A stretch of 64,000 bases of DNA, from contig CM066983.1 in the NCBI GenBank assembly GCA_033977485.1, forward strand, positions 65,148,010 to 65,212,009, written 5' to 3'. This document shows, piece by piece, positions 1 through 11,639 of this stretch. The position numbers and the translations under genes are program-made. The stretch's first letter is position 1; each line of letters opens with the position of its first letter. Origin of the DNA: Hydrangea macrophylla (Eukaryota > Streptophyta > Magnoliopsida > Cornales > Hydrangeaceae). A model generated the notes under the pieces. That model was given only the letters and a program-made list of their open reading frames with translations, ran no database searches and was not told where the DNA came from.

Positions 1-545
1 GGGAAGGTTGGGAATTGGGAAGAGACGTATCTAAGAAATTAGCAAGAAAAAATTACAACTTATCTAAATTTCTTCAAAAATAAAAAGAAAAAAATCTTTT
101 TCTACACAAAGACCTCCTATCTGCTAAACCATCGGATATGTGGCGCCCTTTCTTTCTTTTCTTTTCTTTGTTCATTTATTTATTTATTTTTTCCCCTTCT
201 TTCGGCCCTTTTTGTGGAGATAAGTATTCTATAGTGCTCTGTGCTGTCTAAGAAAAAAGTAAAGCCGCTGTTCCGTCAAGTAAGTAAATAGCTAGATATT
301 TGGATATATTCTAGTTGTCAACCCACATGGCAGAACCAATGGCATGACTGTTCATGATAATTCTTGACATGAATCTTCTGTAGGATGATGAATTAGGAAT
401 GCTACATGCAAATTACTTTTTGTAGATGTTTAAGGAATTTTTAATGAGATCTTCGAATTTGAAAGAGCCTACTTATGGATAATTGTTCATATTTCTTTAC
501 TCTAGAACTTGGTAAACTCATGTGTTTCATTTTCCATTTGTGTAG
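1..545 (+). other. Intron of the RPN5 gene, upstream part
   Basis: AT-rich sequence lying upstream of the first recognisable RPN5 exon. I found no earlier RPN5 exon here, so the N-terminal half of the protein must be encoded to the left of the window. The stretch ends in a splice acceptor (TGTGTAG at 539-545). Open reading frames in it are short and have no recognisable motifs. Confidence 0.6.
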
Positions 546-3500
546 GTACCACTCACATAGCAATGATTACCTTGAAATATCTCGTAGTTACAAAGCAATA
601 TATGAGATTCCCTCTGTTAAAGAAAACCCAGCTCAGTGGATACCGGTAAAGAATATTTCAGTTTGTGCTTTCGCAATATTAGACTTTCATTATCAAGACT
701 TCAATCTTCTGATAGCTCATATTGTGCAGGTCCTGAGGAAAATATGCTGGTATGTAGTCTTGTCACCACATGATCCTATGCAGTCAAGCCTTTTAAATTC
801 TCAGTTGGAGGATAAGAATCTTTCAGAAATTCCTCATTTTAGGTATGCCTTTCTTTTTCCCCACAGCTGGTGTGTTTCTTGAAAGACTATTGTTTATTTT
901 ATTTATATTCTGATTATTCAATGATGTTGTAATTCTCTGGTGCTTGCCTTTGTTTATTGTAGGTTGTTGTTGAAACAATTAGTAACGATGGAGGTGATTC
1001 AGTGGACGGCTTTGTGGAGTACATTCAAGGATGAGTTTGAGAAAGAAAAGGACATGCTTGGTGGCCCCTTAGGTGACAAAGCTGCTGACGATCTTAGACA
1101 GAGAGTGATAGAACATGTAATATACCGTTTTACTTTCAATCATCTAGTATAATTATTGTTTCCATCTTGATTACATTGGAGTTAGTTGTTTCCAAAATTT
1201 CTTTTGATTGCAGAACATCTTTGTTGTCTCAAAGTATTACTCACGGATTACCTTGAAGCGAGTTGCAGATCTGCTGTGTCTCAGTATTCAGGTTAGCCAA
1301 TAATTTTTATTTTTATTTTTGCTGATGACAAAGCACCCGCAGGTTAGCCAATATTAATTTATTAATCATGTAGGATTGTCCCTATTGGTGGTGGACTGGT
1401 GGTGATGCCCTGATTTACTTGTCTAATATGATGGATCATAGGAAAAAAATCTTTGTAATTTTTCTTCGGGTACCCGTGCGATCTGCTTATTGTTTTGAAA
1501 AATAAATTAACAAGAGAAACTTTAAAGGTTTAGGTTAGAGGTGCCAGAAAGAGAAGAAAATTTCATTGGTTCTTGGATTTATCAAAGATGTAAGTTCCAC
1601 GCATATTTGTTGGCTTTAAGTTCCTATAGAAGGCAGTTAAAGCACTTTAGATTTCGTGATTAAAGGGAATCTCTTTCTCAAAGGAAGATCGAATTATGCA
1701 AGTCTTTAATGTAAAGTTTCCTTTCGGGACACTTGTTTGTTTTATGAGCTCTTAACTCTCGAGAATTTGAGACTTTTGAGAGTTTCAACTCTTTAGGATT
1801 AGGATTTGTTAGTGTTCATATTACAGTAAATTACACATGCACCCTTGTACTTAGGGTCAGTTTCACCAAGACCCCTGTAATTCAAAACATGACACTAATA
1901 CCCCCTATACTTTAATGTAAAGTGTCATCGTCATGAATTCCGTCAAAGTTAACAGTGGCTGGATTGTGTGGTAAATTTTCCACCAAATATGACTTGTAAA
2001 CGACCAAAATACCCTGGAAAATTGCTACAAAGCTGAGACCCTTCTCGGACAACAACCAAAAAAAAAAAATAAACAGAGCACTACTTGCTCTGTTTTAATT
2101 AACCATATAATTCATTTTTTTAACAGCAAGAAACAAGATTCATTGATAATTTGAAGATACAAAGGAGTTTAACGATCCAAACGGAGACCAAAACCCCATA
2201 ACAAGTCGCCTCACCTTAACCCTGCCCATAGAACAGAAACCTCAGCCATGATAACATAAAGCATCAAATACAATCCCAATAATTGACCTTCAGATCATAT
2301 CAATAAAAGCATCCTTTTAGAACAATCACAATTTAGTCCACCTTCTTGAAAGTTCTGGCCCATAATCCACCCATAGAAATAGCAGACATTCAAAAACCAA
2401 ACTCCTTGGTTTTCGCCTCCCCCAAAGCTTAAAGATTCAATTGACACAGGAAGGGAATTCAATCAACTGCAGTGATTTCATAATAGAAATTATTCAAATG
2501 ATTTCAACACATAAAAATTAGATTTTTGAACATTAAAAGTTCAATCAACACAATCCATTTTCAGGACTATTTCATTATTCAATGGTATAAATTCATTTCA
2601 TAACCATGGAAATGACACAATTTAAAAATTGAAAGCATTTACAAAAAAATATATAAAACTTTGGGTAGAAAATGATCAGATTCTGACCTATTAATCTATA
2701 TTGGAAAGGTGTTTTTCCCCTTTTTGTGAAACCAACAGAGAATATAACAAAGCTTTGCTTCTTTGCTTGGCCTCAGTTCCCAGGGCCTCCGATTGACCAG
2801 CAGAAAGAGAAGTGAGAGAGGAGGAGCCTGCATTGTAAGCTAGCTTTAAGCTCTTTCTGAATCAAGTTCCTAGTCTCTTTCCCAAGCTCAAGCTGAAAGC
2901 AAAGTCGATAGCCCCATCTCTTTTCCAGCAGCTTAGGCCCTTCCTGTATAGAACCAGGTGAACCGTGTTCTTCCTTTCATTGTGTCAAGCGCTTACCTTG
3001 CCTCTGGAGGAGTTGCTTCCTACCGGCTTTGGTTTGCAAGGCCTGGTACTATTGAATTCACTTCATATGATCCTATAGCAAGAATCCTAATCAAATGACT
3101 CTTTGCGAAGAAATTCCTACTTGACTGATGCCGCTTAGCTGACAGTGAAAGCCGGAGTGCCCTCGCCCTAGCTTGCATCACCTATTAGCCTTACTTATCG
3201 CCTTCCCTTCTCTCCCAACCATCCAATCTCAAAAATACTCTATAAAGAGAGTATGATGGTCATTTAAGGAAAATATTAATGTTCCCTGACCGTGACACTT
3301 TACATTAAAGTATGGGGGGTATTAGTGTCAAGTTTTGAACTACAAGGGGTCTCGATGAAACTGATCCGAAGTACAGAGGTGTATGTGTAATTTTCCCTTC
3401 ATATTATTTGGTCATTAATTAGTTTTTTCTATTTTACTAATATCTTCTAGAAAAACTAACTGGACTTTCTCCAGTTAATTAGTTTTTGGTATCATATAAA

Positions 3501-5969
3501 TTTACAAGCATAAACTACATCTCTTCATAATTATGATTTCTTGAAAATGACCAAAATGCCTTAATTATCGGCCAACTATGGTCGAAGCTAACTGAATTTA
3601 CTAGTTCTATTTTTAACATATTTAATTTTTGGGATAAGCTAACATATTTATTAGAAAAGCCACGAAGGCATGAAAAGTTGCATACACCCGAACACACAAC
3701 ATAGAACCAAGAGAGGGCAAGAACACCCTTACATACCGAAACCAGGCCACCCCAAAATCCTTTTAACCACATTCTCTCTAAAGCAAAAAAAAAAAAAAAC
3801 CAAAGACGGTATGGGCGAAGATGGTACTAGACCCCAACAGAACAGCCCGCTTCCATGGATAAAAATGGACTCGGTACATTTTTAGGAATAAAGGAAAAAG
3901 TTTTGGTGGGTGGAAGATGATGATTCCCATCATCCGATGTGGGGATTAGTTCCTAGATTTTCTAGGAATTTAGGACTCTTCAGAGCTGCTATAATTCCAA
4001 AGAATCCCATCAAACAAACAACATTATCTCTGTCAATTGAAATTAACTGGCCATACAGTTTATACAAATTTAGAACTGGTTTTTCAAGTGGATTAGAGGC
4101 TGTTGCACCAAATGTATTTTCAGTTTGTTCATAAGAAGGGGTGGCGAAAGGGTTGTTTTGAACTCATTACTATTCTCCATCACACCCACTAAGCAATGTT
4201 TGCATCTCAAGAGATTGTTTTCAAGTCATTTCTGATCTCCATCACACCCATTAAAGCAATGTTTTGCAGCACACTTATTTTGGTCATTCAACCACTCATC
4301 TTCACCTGCTGATTGTTTTTATTCTTACTTCTTGTTAACTTAATGATTCTCTTGTTTTGATATCCTAATTGCCACTATGTTTCAGATCTTAGCAGTAGGA
4401 ACCTTCTAAAGTGGTCCCACCCAGCTTCCACCCCCGCCTCGCTCACGAAGAAACCATTGAACCTCGTACTTCTATATTTGAGAATATCTAGATGTTTGAT
4501 ATTACCATAAAGACCAAGTACATAAAGCTTTATGGTAACATCAAATTATCATGAGTCTTCTCTCACCAATAATAACTTTTCAACAATTTGTTTTTGTATT
4601 CTTCCCTCTTTTCTAGATGTTGGGTGGGTGGTGTGTGGGAGTTGGTCCGTTCTACTACTGTTGAATGCCCTACAACTGTTGATAAGGCCTAGGAGGAACA
4701 TACACTCCTTGAAACGTGTGGGACAACTGAAATTGTCTCCTACAACTTCATTAATTTTCTTTGTTTGGACTGGCACGTGACACATGATGGACATATTTAG
4801 ATGCTTCAACAAAATTTCTTTGTTGAAATTTTGAAAAACCAAATAGAAACTCGAAGTTGTTATGGTCTTTTAACGATATGGGTGATTAGGATTTAGTTTT
4901 CTTTAAACTCATAATTTGGGTATTTAAAAATATGAATGAAAAGGGTTTATGGAAGCAAATCAGGGGATTAACGAGTTGAGGAAACTTGAAGTTATGTAAT
5001 CATGAAAGGGCCTTTCAAATTATAAATAATTAATCCTTATGAAATTAGAGACTATTAGGTGTATGGGGTTGTTATATACCGTAAAATTTTCTTATCGTAC
5101 ATGATCGTAAATATTTTAAATACATGTTATCATATTGCCGAGTCTTTGCCGTCATTTTGTGTCTTGATATTTTAGAGGTGACGTACGTCCATGTACCTGC
5201 ATTTGTGATTCTTAACTAATGACTACAGGATACTAATATTGAACTGGGATGCCATCCGCCACTGAATGAGAAGTGCTTTTTCCTTAATTTTGTTGGAAGG
5301 CACTTGTTAAGTTGTTACAATGACACAGCTTTTAATTCTCGTTTTGATCACGCTCTTTCGTGGAAAGAGGCCATCACTACTCCGGGAAAGGTCCAAGGAG
5401 GGGGGAGGACCCCTCCAGGGTTTCCGCTGGGATTGGATTCACTCCCCTCAGGCCTGGAGGAGCATTTATTGAGATAGGATTGAATGCCATGCTCCTCAAG
5501 TTCATTTGTTGCAACTGCACGGTCAAAACCAATTTGGGTGGGTCTTATGGAAGGTCTTTTGAGGTCGCATGTCGAATCCTCGCAAGGCTATAGAGTTCAT
5601 TGTTGCAAGTGGCAACGGTGTCTCTTCATAGGTTTCCTGTCCTGTATTTAAATGTTTTTGTGAATGTGATTGGAGGATGTCTGGGAGTAAGTTGAAGAAT
5701 GTTTGTTGGTCAATTTTATTATCACATATTCTCTTTCTTTCCAATTTCAGGAAGCTGAGAAGCATCTTTCAGAAATGGTTGTATCCAAAGCACTTGTTGC
5801 TAAGATTGACAGACCCATGGGTGTAGTCTGTTTCCAGACAGCAAAAGACAGCAATGACATTTTGAACACCTGGGCCATGAACTTGGAAAAGTTGCTCGAC
5901 CTTGTGGAGAAGAGTTGCCACCAAATCCACAAGGAAACTATGGTTCATAAGGCTGCCTTGAAAGTTTGA
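546..5969 (+). CDS. RPN5: 26S proteasome non-ATPase regulatory subunit 12 (RPN5), C-terminal half
   Basis: RPN5 is a PCI-domain scaffold subunit of the 19S regulatory particle lid of the 26S proteasome, which degrades ubiquitinated proteins in nucleus and cytosol. Five exons fit GT-AG rules: 546-645, 730-842, 963-1116, 1214-1291 and 5751-5969 (stop TGA). Joined, they give about 220 residues with no stop or frameshift, about half the usual length near 440. Recognisable stretches are [55 protein letters not shown], the winged-helix PCI part [20 protein letters not shown], and the C-terminal helix [19 protein letters not shown]. Earlier exons lie outside the window. The last intron (1292-5750) is 4.46 kb, swollen by a Mutator-like element. 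The intact frame and good splice sites suggest a working gene, though a duplicate copy elsewhere cannot be excluded. Confidence 0.93.
1824..3397. mobile_element. Non-autonomous Mutator-like element in the RPN5 intron
   Basis: A 1574-bp element is bounded by inverted repeats of roughly 130 bp: ATTACACATGCACCC and onward at the left, and its near reverse complement ending GTGTAATTTTCCC at the right. It is flanked by a perfect 9-bp target duplication TTCATATTA (1815-1823 and 3398-3406), the hallmark of the Mutator superfamily. It has no transposase. The interior includes a poly(A) run near 2051 and a stretch (about 2930-3200) with base composition unlike the rest, possibly captured DNA. The TIRs carry the module GACACTAATACCCCC, shared with other elements in this window. 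Confidence 0.9.
3407..5750 (+). other. Remainder of the long last RPN5 intron
   Basis: About 2.3 kb of noncoding sequence between the Mutator-like element and the last RPN5 exon, ending in the acceptor CCAATTTCAG. I see a GC-richer patch at about 5345-5480 and a tRNA-promoter-like B box near 5560-5575 (GTCGCATGTCGAATCC), which may mark a decayed SINE. No open frame here has recognisable motifs. Confidence 0.5.
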
Positions 5970-6900
5970 AAATGCTGATACTAGCCACTGGAGGTAGGTA
6001 CAGTTCATTTCGGTTATTTTTGTGCCTACCAGTGCAACCAAAGTAAGTTTATAGTTAAAAAAGGAAACCTAGTGCACGAGGCTCCCGTTAGTACATGGTC
6101 TGAGTGGGGTTAGATGTACACATAGCTTAAGTAGCACAAACACTTCAGTTTGGGTGCTGTGCCCGTGTCGGACACCTACACATGTGGGACACGCGCAATG
6201 TGTCTTATTTCTTTTTTACACCGAACACATGGCCAGATATGAGGGCGGACACGGCATGGTCGGCTCTAATTGGAAATTTTATAAAACATTGGGATAAAAG
6301 TCTCAATATAACAAAATGAGAGGCAAGTAATTGGTCTGTTTGAGAAATTTGAAAACACGGGTGGACACAGCATGATATCTTATACATATAATTGTCAAAC
6401 ACGGCTTGGATATCGGTTGCCGTGTAAAGTGTTTGTGTAGTATATTTATGATTTTCCGTGTTACTGCATTCACATCGTGTCCTATCCATGTCCGATGTTC
6501 GTATCGGTGTTTACATAGAATAGAACATAGCATATCCCCAGAAGTGGAAAGTTTGTTTCTGAGTTTCGAACCCGTGACACCTACGTCATAATGGGCCAAG
6601 GCTCGGCCTCTGTATTGTTGTCAGCTTTTAAATAGTATACCATTTAAATGATATTGCCTCCTGTGATTGATGTTTTTGTAGGTTGTGGCTTGGTGGGAAT
6701 CGATGCCAGGAACCAAATGGGCCTTTCTTGCAGTAGTCCGAAGAGACAGGCATACCTGTTTTCTCCCTCCATCACATTTACATGGTTTATGCCTTCAGTC
6801 TTTTGTGATATTTGTTACAACTTTTTGTGGTTTATTCATCATGATCAATAGACTGATAGTTGTGGCATGAAGTGATCAGATCTATTTATATTTGTATCTG
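5970..6900 (+). other. Probable RPN5 3' UTR, perhaps with an intron
   Basis: Downstream of the TGA a donor-like GAG/GTAGGT lies near 5995 and an acceptor-like TTTTTGTAG ends at 6680, so the 3' UTR may contain an intron of about 690 bp. The candidate intron holds a repeat-like stretch rich in GTGTCGGACAC-type palindromes (about 6150-6510). No clear single poly(A) signal decides the end; the ATGATCAATAGACTG region near 6840 is one possibility. This is inference from splice-like motifs only. Confidence 0.35.
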
Positions 6901-7127
6901 TACCTGTCTTCAGACTCTAGGAAAAACCTTAGTTCATTTATTATGCCATGGATTCCATTTTAATTTAAAGATACAGTGCTTGGTTTGTGATTTATAGTAC
7001 TAGTGTGGTCTCTGGTGCAACAACCAATGTGTTGACTGGTTGTAGATGCATGTTAAAATTGTGGTCCTTGGATGTTTTAGCCGACTTAAAATAGGTTTAC
7101 TAGTGGTGGTGGACATGAGATTGGAGG

Positions 7128-7282
7128 AATGCTATACATCTCAAATTCTGTATCCCAAATGGATCTCAAACACGTGGTAGTTGGACCACCATCAATAATG
7201 GTGGAACTACTTCAATATCCTCAAATCAAATATCACGTGTTTGGGAAGCAGTAGGGATACAAAATTTGGGAAGTATAGTATT
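7128..7282. mobile_element. Small MITE with ~49-bp inverted repeats
   Basis: The left end AATGCTATACATCTCAAATT and the reverse complement of the right end (AATACTATACTTCCCAAATT) align over about 49 bp to a shared CAAACACGTG. The total of about 155 bp leaves only a short spacer, so the whole unit folds into a hairpin. No coding capacity and no convincing target duplication, so superfamily is unassigned. Confidence 0.75.
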
Positions 7283-7697
7283 ACTCGTGAGATTTGACAT
7301 GAATTGGCTGAGGAATAGTGTACGGATTTTCTCTGTTTCTAAGGTTTTATTTGGTTCGTGGATTTAGCGAGGGAAAGAAAAATAAAACAGAGGAAAATAA
7401 TTTTCTTTGTTAGGTTAACAAGGAATACGATGAGGAAATTAGGAGAGAAAAGAGAATATGTTGAGTAATAAGTCAAATATTTTGAATGTTGTGAGTAATA
7501 TTTCTCTTTATTCATATATTATATTTGTATTTTAAACTGTTTAGAATTTTTTTTTTTATAAATGTTATTCAAGCATGAATGTAAAGACGAGACAACATAG
7601 AGAATTAGTTTTCTTTTCCCTTTTCTTTTCTTTTTTCTCACTAAAACGCAAACGAAATCGTGCCCAAGGCGATAACTGTGAGTACAAGTAGCACCAG

Positions 7698-8003
7698 CGA
7701 TTATGAATCAATTTCTATTTAAGTAGGTAGTTGCTTTGATGCGATATGTGGCCATTTATTTCTAGACTAATAGTTGGGGCACCTGACAAATCTAACTAAC
7801 ACTCACACCCACACTCTTTTAACACAACTATTACTCTAGAAATAAATGGCCACATATCGCATCAAAGCAACTACCTACTTAAATAGAAATTGATTCATAA
7901 TCGCCGGATGACAAAGGGCTGCATGTGCTCATAATTAGTTAACGCCGGGCATTATTTCGTTTGCAGTGTGGGTGTGAGTGTTAGTGAGATTTGTTAGTGC
8001 TTC
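7698..8003. repeat. Two interlocked inverted repeats
   Basis: Arms 7698-7776 and 7825-7903 are reverse complements over 79 bp with one mismatch seen. A second pair, about 7779-7815 and 7966-8003 (ACTAACACTCACACCCACA and its complement), overlaps it in the order A-B-A'-B'. The B pair could be the TIRs of a roughly 225-bp hAT-like MITE (GGGCAC start) that carries an inverted copy of its own flank. Confidence 0.85.
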
Positions 8004-8063
8004 TAGCATTGTTGTTATTTCTATTGTAGATTTAGAACATGAAGTACCCTGAGGATGTTTTTA

Positions 8064-8288
8064 GGGTAAACACCCCGTGAACTAAAATCGTTTTTCGTTA
8101 ACACCACCTAAACTTTAAAACCAAACAAATTTACCTCCCAAATTATTATTTGTTGACACTAAAACCCCTTCTTCAGGGGTGAGTTTGCTCATTTTGAATA
8201 GTTCAGGAGTGAGTTTTTTCAGTTTTAAAATTTAAGGGGTGTTAGTGAAAAATGGTCATAGTTCAGAAAGTGGTGCTTTAATTTACCC
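8064..8288. mobile_element. Mutator-type MITE with 9-bp target duplication
   Basis: A 225-bp element with inverted ends GGGTAAACACCCC... and ...AAGCACCACTT/ATTTACCC read as its complement. It is flanked by a perfect 9-bp duplication ATGTTTTTA (8055-8063 and 8289-8297). The GGGTAAA terminus and the internal TGACACTAAAACCCC module resemble the autonomous element at 50402-56050, so that family could supply its transposase. Noncoding. Confidence 0.88.
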
Positions 8289-8718
8289 ATGTTTTTACAA
8301 GAAGGTTTAACCCGCTTGGAAGTTGATTAACAAAAATTGAAAAAGAAGTGGTATTTCATAACTCTGTTCATCAATGTGCTATAGCTTGAATTTGAGTGGA
8401 AGATGCGGTACAAAAGCAACTCTAAATTGGGTGTTAGCCCAAATTAAAAAAGAATATACAAAAAAAAAAAAGTAAAAGGAAGGAGAAATTTGATGAAAGG
8501 TTTCTCAAATTTGAGTTATGGAAACTCGAATCTTTTAATTTTTTTGATAACTTAAAAATCCCTTCATATTTGAATGTACAGTGGAATGTGGATGTGGTTT
8601 TCATTTTAAGTTATATATATATTTTATATATTTATTTTTTATTTAATTCATAATTAGATGACTAACTTCCTTCTAATTCAATACACGTGAATCCTCAAAG
8701 TTAGTAAAAATTAGTTAG

Positions 8719-9012
8719 GGTTAAATACATTTTACACCCTTGTAGTGTCACCTGTCAGTTTGGTCCCTATAATTTAAAAAGTGTCATTTTAGTCCTTGTA
8801 GTTTCATTAGTGTGTCAAATAAGTCTTATACGTCCTTTAGTGACGAATAATTTTGTCACTAAAGTAAAAAATTTGTCACAAAAATTGTTTTAGGGACTAA
8901 AATGATAGTACTTATGAAATTACAGGGACTAAACTGACACTTTCTAAACCACAGGGACCAAATTCACACAAAAAACAAACTAAGAAATTAAAGTGGAAAA
9001 TGTAGTTAAGTT
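8719..9012. mobile_element. MITE, copy 1 of a side-by-side pair
   Basis: Starts GGTTAAATACATTTTACACCC and ends GAAAATGTAGTTAAG, with a central stem around AGTGACGAATAATTTTGTCACT. It is a diverged copy of the neighbouring MITE at 9047-9336 in the same orientation. I found no target duplication for this copy. Confidence 0.7.
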
Positions 9013-9046
9013 TTTGAAGAAGGCAACACTATAACTAAAAAATGAA

Positions 9047-9336
9047 GGTTTAAATACATTTTACACCCTGTAGTTTGTCACCTGTGTCAGTTTGGTCCAT
9101 ATAATTCAGAAAATGTCACTATAATCCCTATTGTTTCATAAGTGTGTCAAATAAGTCTAATAAGTCATTTAGTGACGAATAATTTTGGTATTGAAAGTAA
9201 AAAAATTTGTCACAGAAAGTATTTGAGGGACTAAAATGACATATGAAACTACAAGGATTAAAATGACACTTTCTAAACAACAAGGACCAACTTGACACAA
9301 AGGGCAAATTAGGAGGGTGTAAAATGTAGTTAAGCC
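9047..9336. mobile_element. MITE, copy 2, with 9-bp target duplication
   Basis: A 290-bp element starting GGTTTAAATACATTTTACACC and ending GTGTAAAATGTAGTTAAGCC, flanked by a perfect 9-bp duplication AAAAATGAA (9038-9046 and 9337-9345), which points to Mutator-type transposition. Same family as 8719-9012. Noncoding. Confidence 0.85.
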
Positions 9337-9442
9337 AAAAATGAAAATAAAAATTGCAACCATTTCCGCTTGGGTAGCTAAAATGCTAGCCCTACTAGCA
9401 CACATTTTAGTCACTCATTCATCATTTTAACCTGTTCATTGC

Positions 9443-9655
9443 CCGTCACGCCACGTCAATATGCGACGTGGTGTGACCAATTAATCATAACCATCCACCT
9501 ATTCCTTCCTTTTAGGGAGATCATGATAAGTGGTTAGTAGAATTTCAAATTTCAAATTGATAACCACTTGTCATGATCCCCCTATAAAGAGGGGACAAGT
9601 GATTGGTTTGGATTAATTCGTCACATCACGTCAACATACTGACGGGACGTGACGG
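9443..9655. mobile_element. MITE with ~55-bp inverted repeats
   Basis: Left end CCGTCACGCCACGTCAATAT and right end ACATACTGACGGGACGTGACGG pair as imperfect inverted repeats of about 55 bp. A second inner stem (GATCATGATAAGTGGTTA with TAACCACTTGTCATGATC) makes the whole a long hairpin. No target duplication was found. Confidence 0.75.
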
Positions 9656-10434
9656 ACTCGCTGAATAATTTCTCGTTCATTGGAGCCTAGATCACAATTT
9701 CCACCGCTTCTAGCGCTGACAGTAACACATCTCACTAGTTATCCTGTTGGCGATGTGAAATATTATGTGCACTAACCATAATTTCTGCTACAGTTTTGGA
9801 GTTTTTCTCCACGGAGGTTGGTGGGTGTGTGGAGTATTAAAAGTCAAAACAAACGGTCGGTTCCGAGAGGGAGAGTTTCCACGCCACCACTTGAAAATGT
9901 GATGCTGATGCATAACAACATTGCTGACTCAATCAAGCAAGCTTAATGCAATGTTTATCAAATTTTATATTTTAAATGTATTTTATATGTGATAGTCGCA
10001 TGTGCTGAAAATCACGCCTGAGATGTAAAATTGGAAAAGCATAACGTTACTCCTCAATTAATGGGTCCAACAATTATTAATCAAGGATAACACTATTATT
10101 TTCAAAATTGATTTTTAAATACTTTAATATTTGTATCACTTATTGTGACAATGATTATTGGTACCACATACTAGTTTATGTGGTACAATTATCAAAATAT
10201 TTGATAAACCTATATATGATTTCAAATTTGAAAATGATATGATTACTCTTCTATCAATAATTACTCATCTATCAATATTGAATGCTACATCATAAAAAAT
10301 CATTCCATCACATCATTAAAAGTAATTTATTCTCTACAAATCTTGATTTTCAAGGCTATGTAGCTCCCTTCAGAAGATCATCTCCGTGCATTTTCTGCTC
10401 TTGAAGTAGAAGCATGGTAATGTGAGTTTTTTTG
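9656..10434. other. Intergenic, AT-rich, no gene seen
   Basis: About 780 bases without a convincing exon, RNA gene or transposon end. Short direct repeats are present (ATTACTCTTCTATCAATA and ATTACTCATCTATCAATA near 10241-10280). Confidence 0.5.
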
Positions 10435-11483
10435 GGTTAATTACACTTACACCCCTATACTTGGGTCATTTTCACTTTGACCCCCTGTAGTTCAAAACGT
10501 GACACTAACACTCCTTATACTTTAATGTAAAGTGTCACCGTCAGGAATTCTGTTAAAATTAACGGAAAAAGTGACACTTACACCCCCTGCACTTCTAAAA
10601 GACCAAAATGCCCTAAATTTTCTCCTTCCTCAGCATAGGAATTCTCCAGCAAGTAAAAGAAAAATCAAAACCCAATCAGGCCACCACCAGAAAAGAAGAA
10701 GAAAGAGAGGTCGTTGACTTCGACCATCACCACCAGCGACCATTTCTAACCTCCTTCAAATGGGTGAACATGCGAGAGGTAGAGAAGAGGGTTTGAGAGA
10801 TTGAGATAGAGAGAGAAGCTAAATTCTGGGACTGATTTTTGTGCAGAATGTATAGAGGGTGTTCTTGATTTTGGTATGTATGTTGGGTTGATCAATTTTT
10901 TTTGGGTTGATCAAAATTTTCAAGTTGTTTGATGTTTTGGTATGTTTTGGGTTGTATTTAAAAATTCGATCAACCCAAAAAAAAATTGATCAACCCAACA
11001 TATATACCAAAATCAAGAACACCCTCTATACATTCTGCACAAAAACAAGTCCCAGAATTTAGCTTCTCTCTCTATCTCAATCTCTCAAACCCTCTTCTCT
11101 ACCTCTCGCATGTTTACAGATTTAAAGGTGGTTAGAAATGGACGCTGGTGGTGATGGCCGAAGTCAACGACCTCTTTTTCTTCTTCTTTTCTGGTGGTGG
11201 CCTGATTGGTTTTGATTTGGGGTTTTGATTTTTGTGTTTAGTTTGATTTCATTGCTTGGGGCCTTGTTGGAGAATTCCTGTGCTGAAGAAGGAGAAATTT
11301 TAGGGCATTTTGGTCTTTTACAAGTACAGGGGGTGTAAGTGTCACTTTTTTCGTTAATTTTAACGGAATTCCTGACGGTGACACTTTACATTAAAGTATA
11401 GGGGGTGTTAGTGTCACGTTTTGAACTACAGGGGGTCAAAGTGAAAATGACCTAAAGTACAGGGGGTGTAAGTGTAATTAACC
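10435..11483. mobile_element. Near-palindromic non-autonomous Mutator-like element
   Basis: The left half (10435 to about 10925) and the right half (about 10965 to 11483) are near-complete reverse complements. Examples are GTGCAGAATGTATAGAGGG near 10850 against CCCTCTATACATTCTGCAC near 11023, and matching outer TIRs GGTTAATTACACTTACACCC. The flanks are GTTTTTTTG and TTTTTTTTG, a one-mismatch 9-bp duplication. Outer modules such as GTGACACTAACACTCC are related to the element in the RPN5 intron. No transposase. A transcript through it would form a duplex of about 500 bp. Confidence 0.88.
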
Positions 11484-11639
11484 TTTTTTTTGACTATCCA
11501 ACCTTTAAGTACAGAAATCTTCAAGTTCAGATTTTTTTTCCCTTCCGGATGACGAGGACAAATCTCAACGCATGTCCTTTGCGTCTTCGGAGACTACCGC
11601 CAATATTTCAAATAGTTTACCTATTACCACTTTATCCAA

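Noticed and set aside
5360..5593. 77-codon frame in the RPN5 intron
   Set aside because: No motif, intronic position, and no splice sites consistent with an RPN5 exon.
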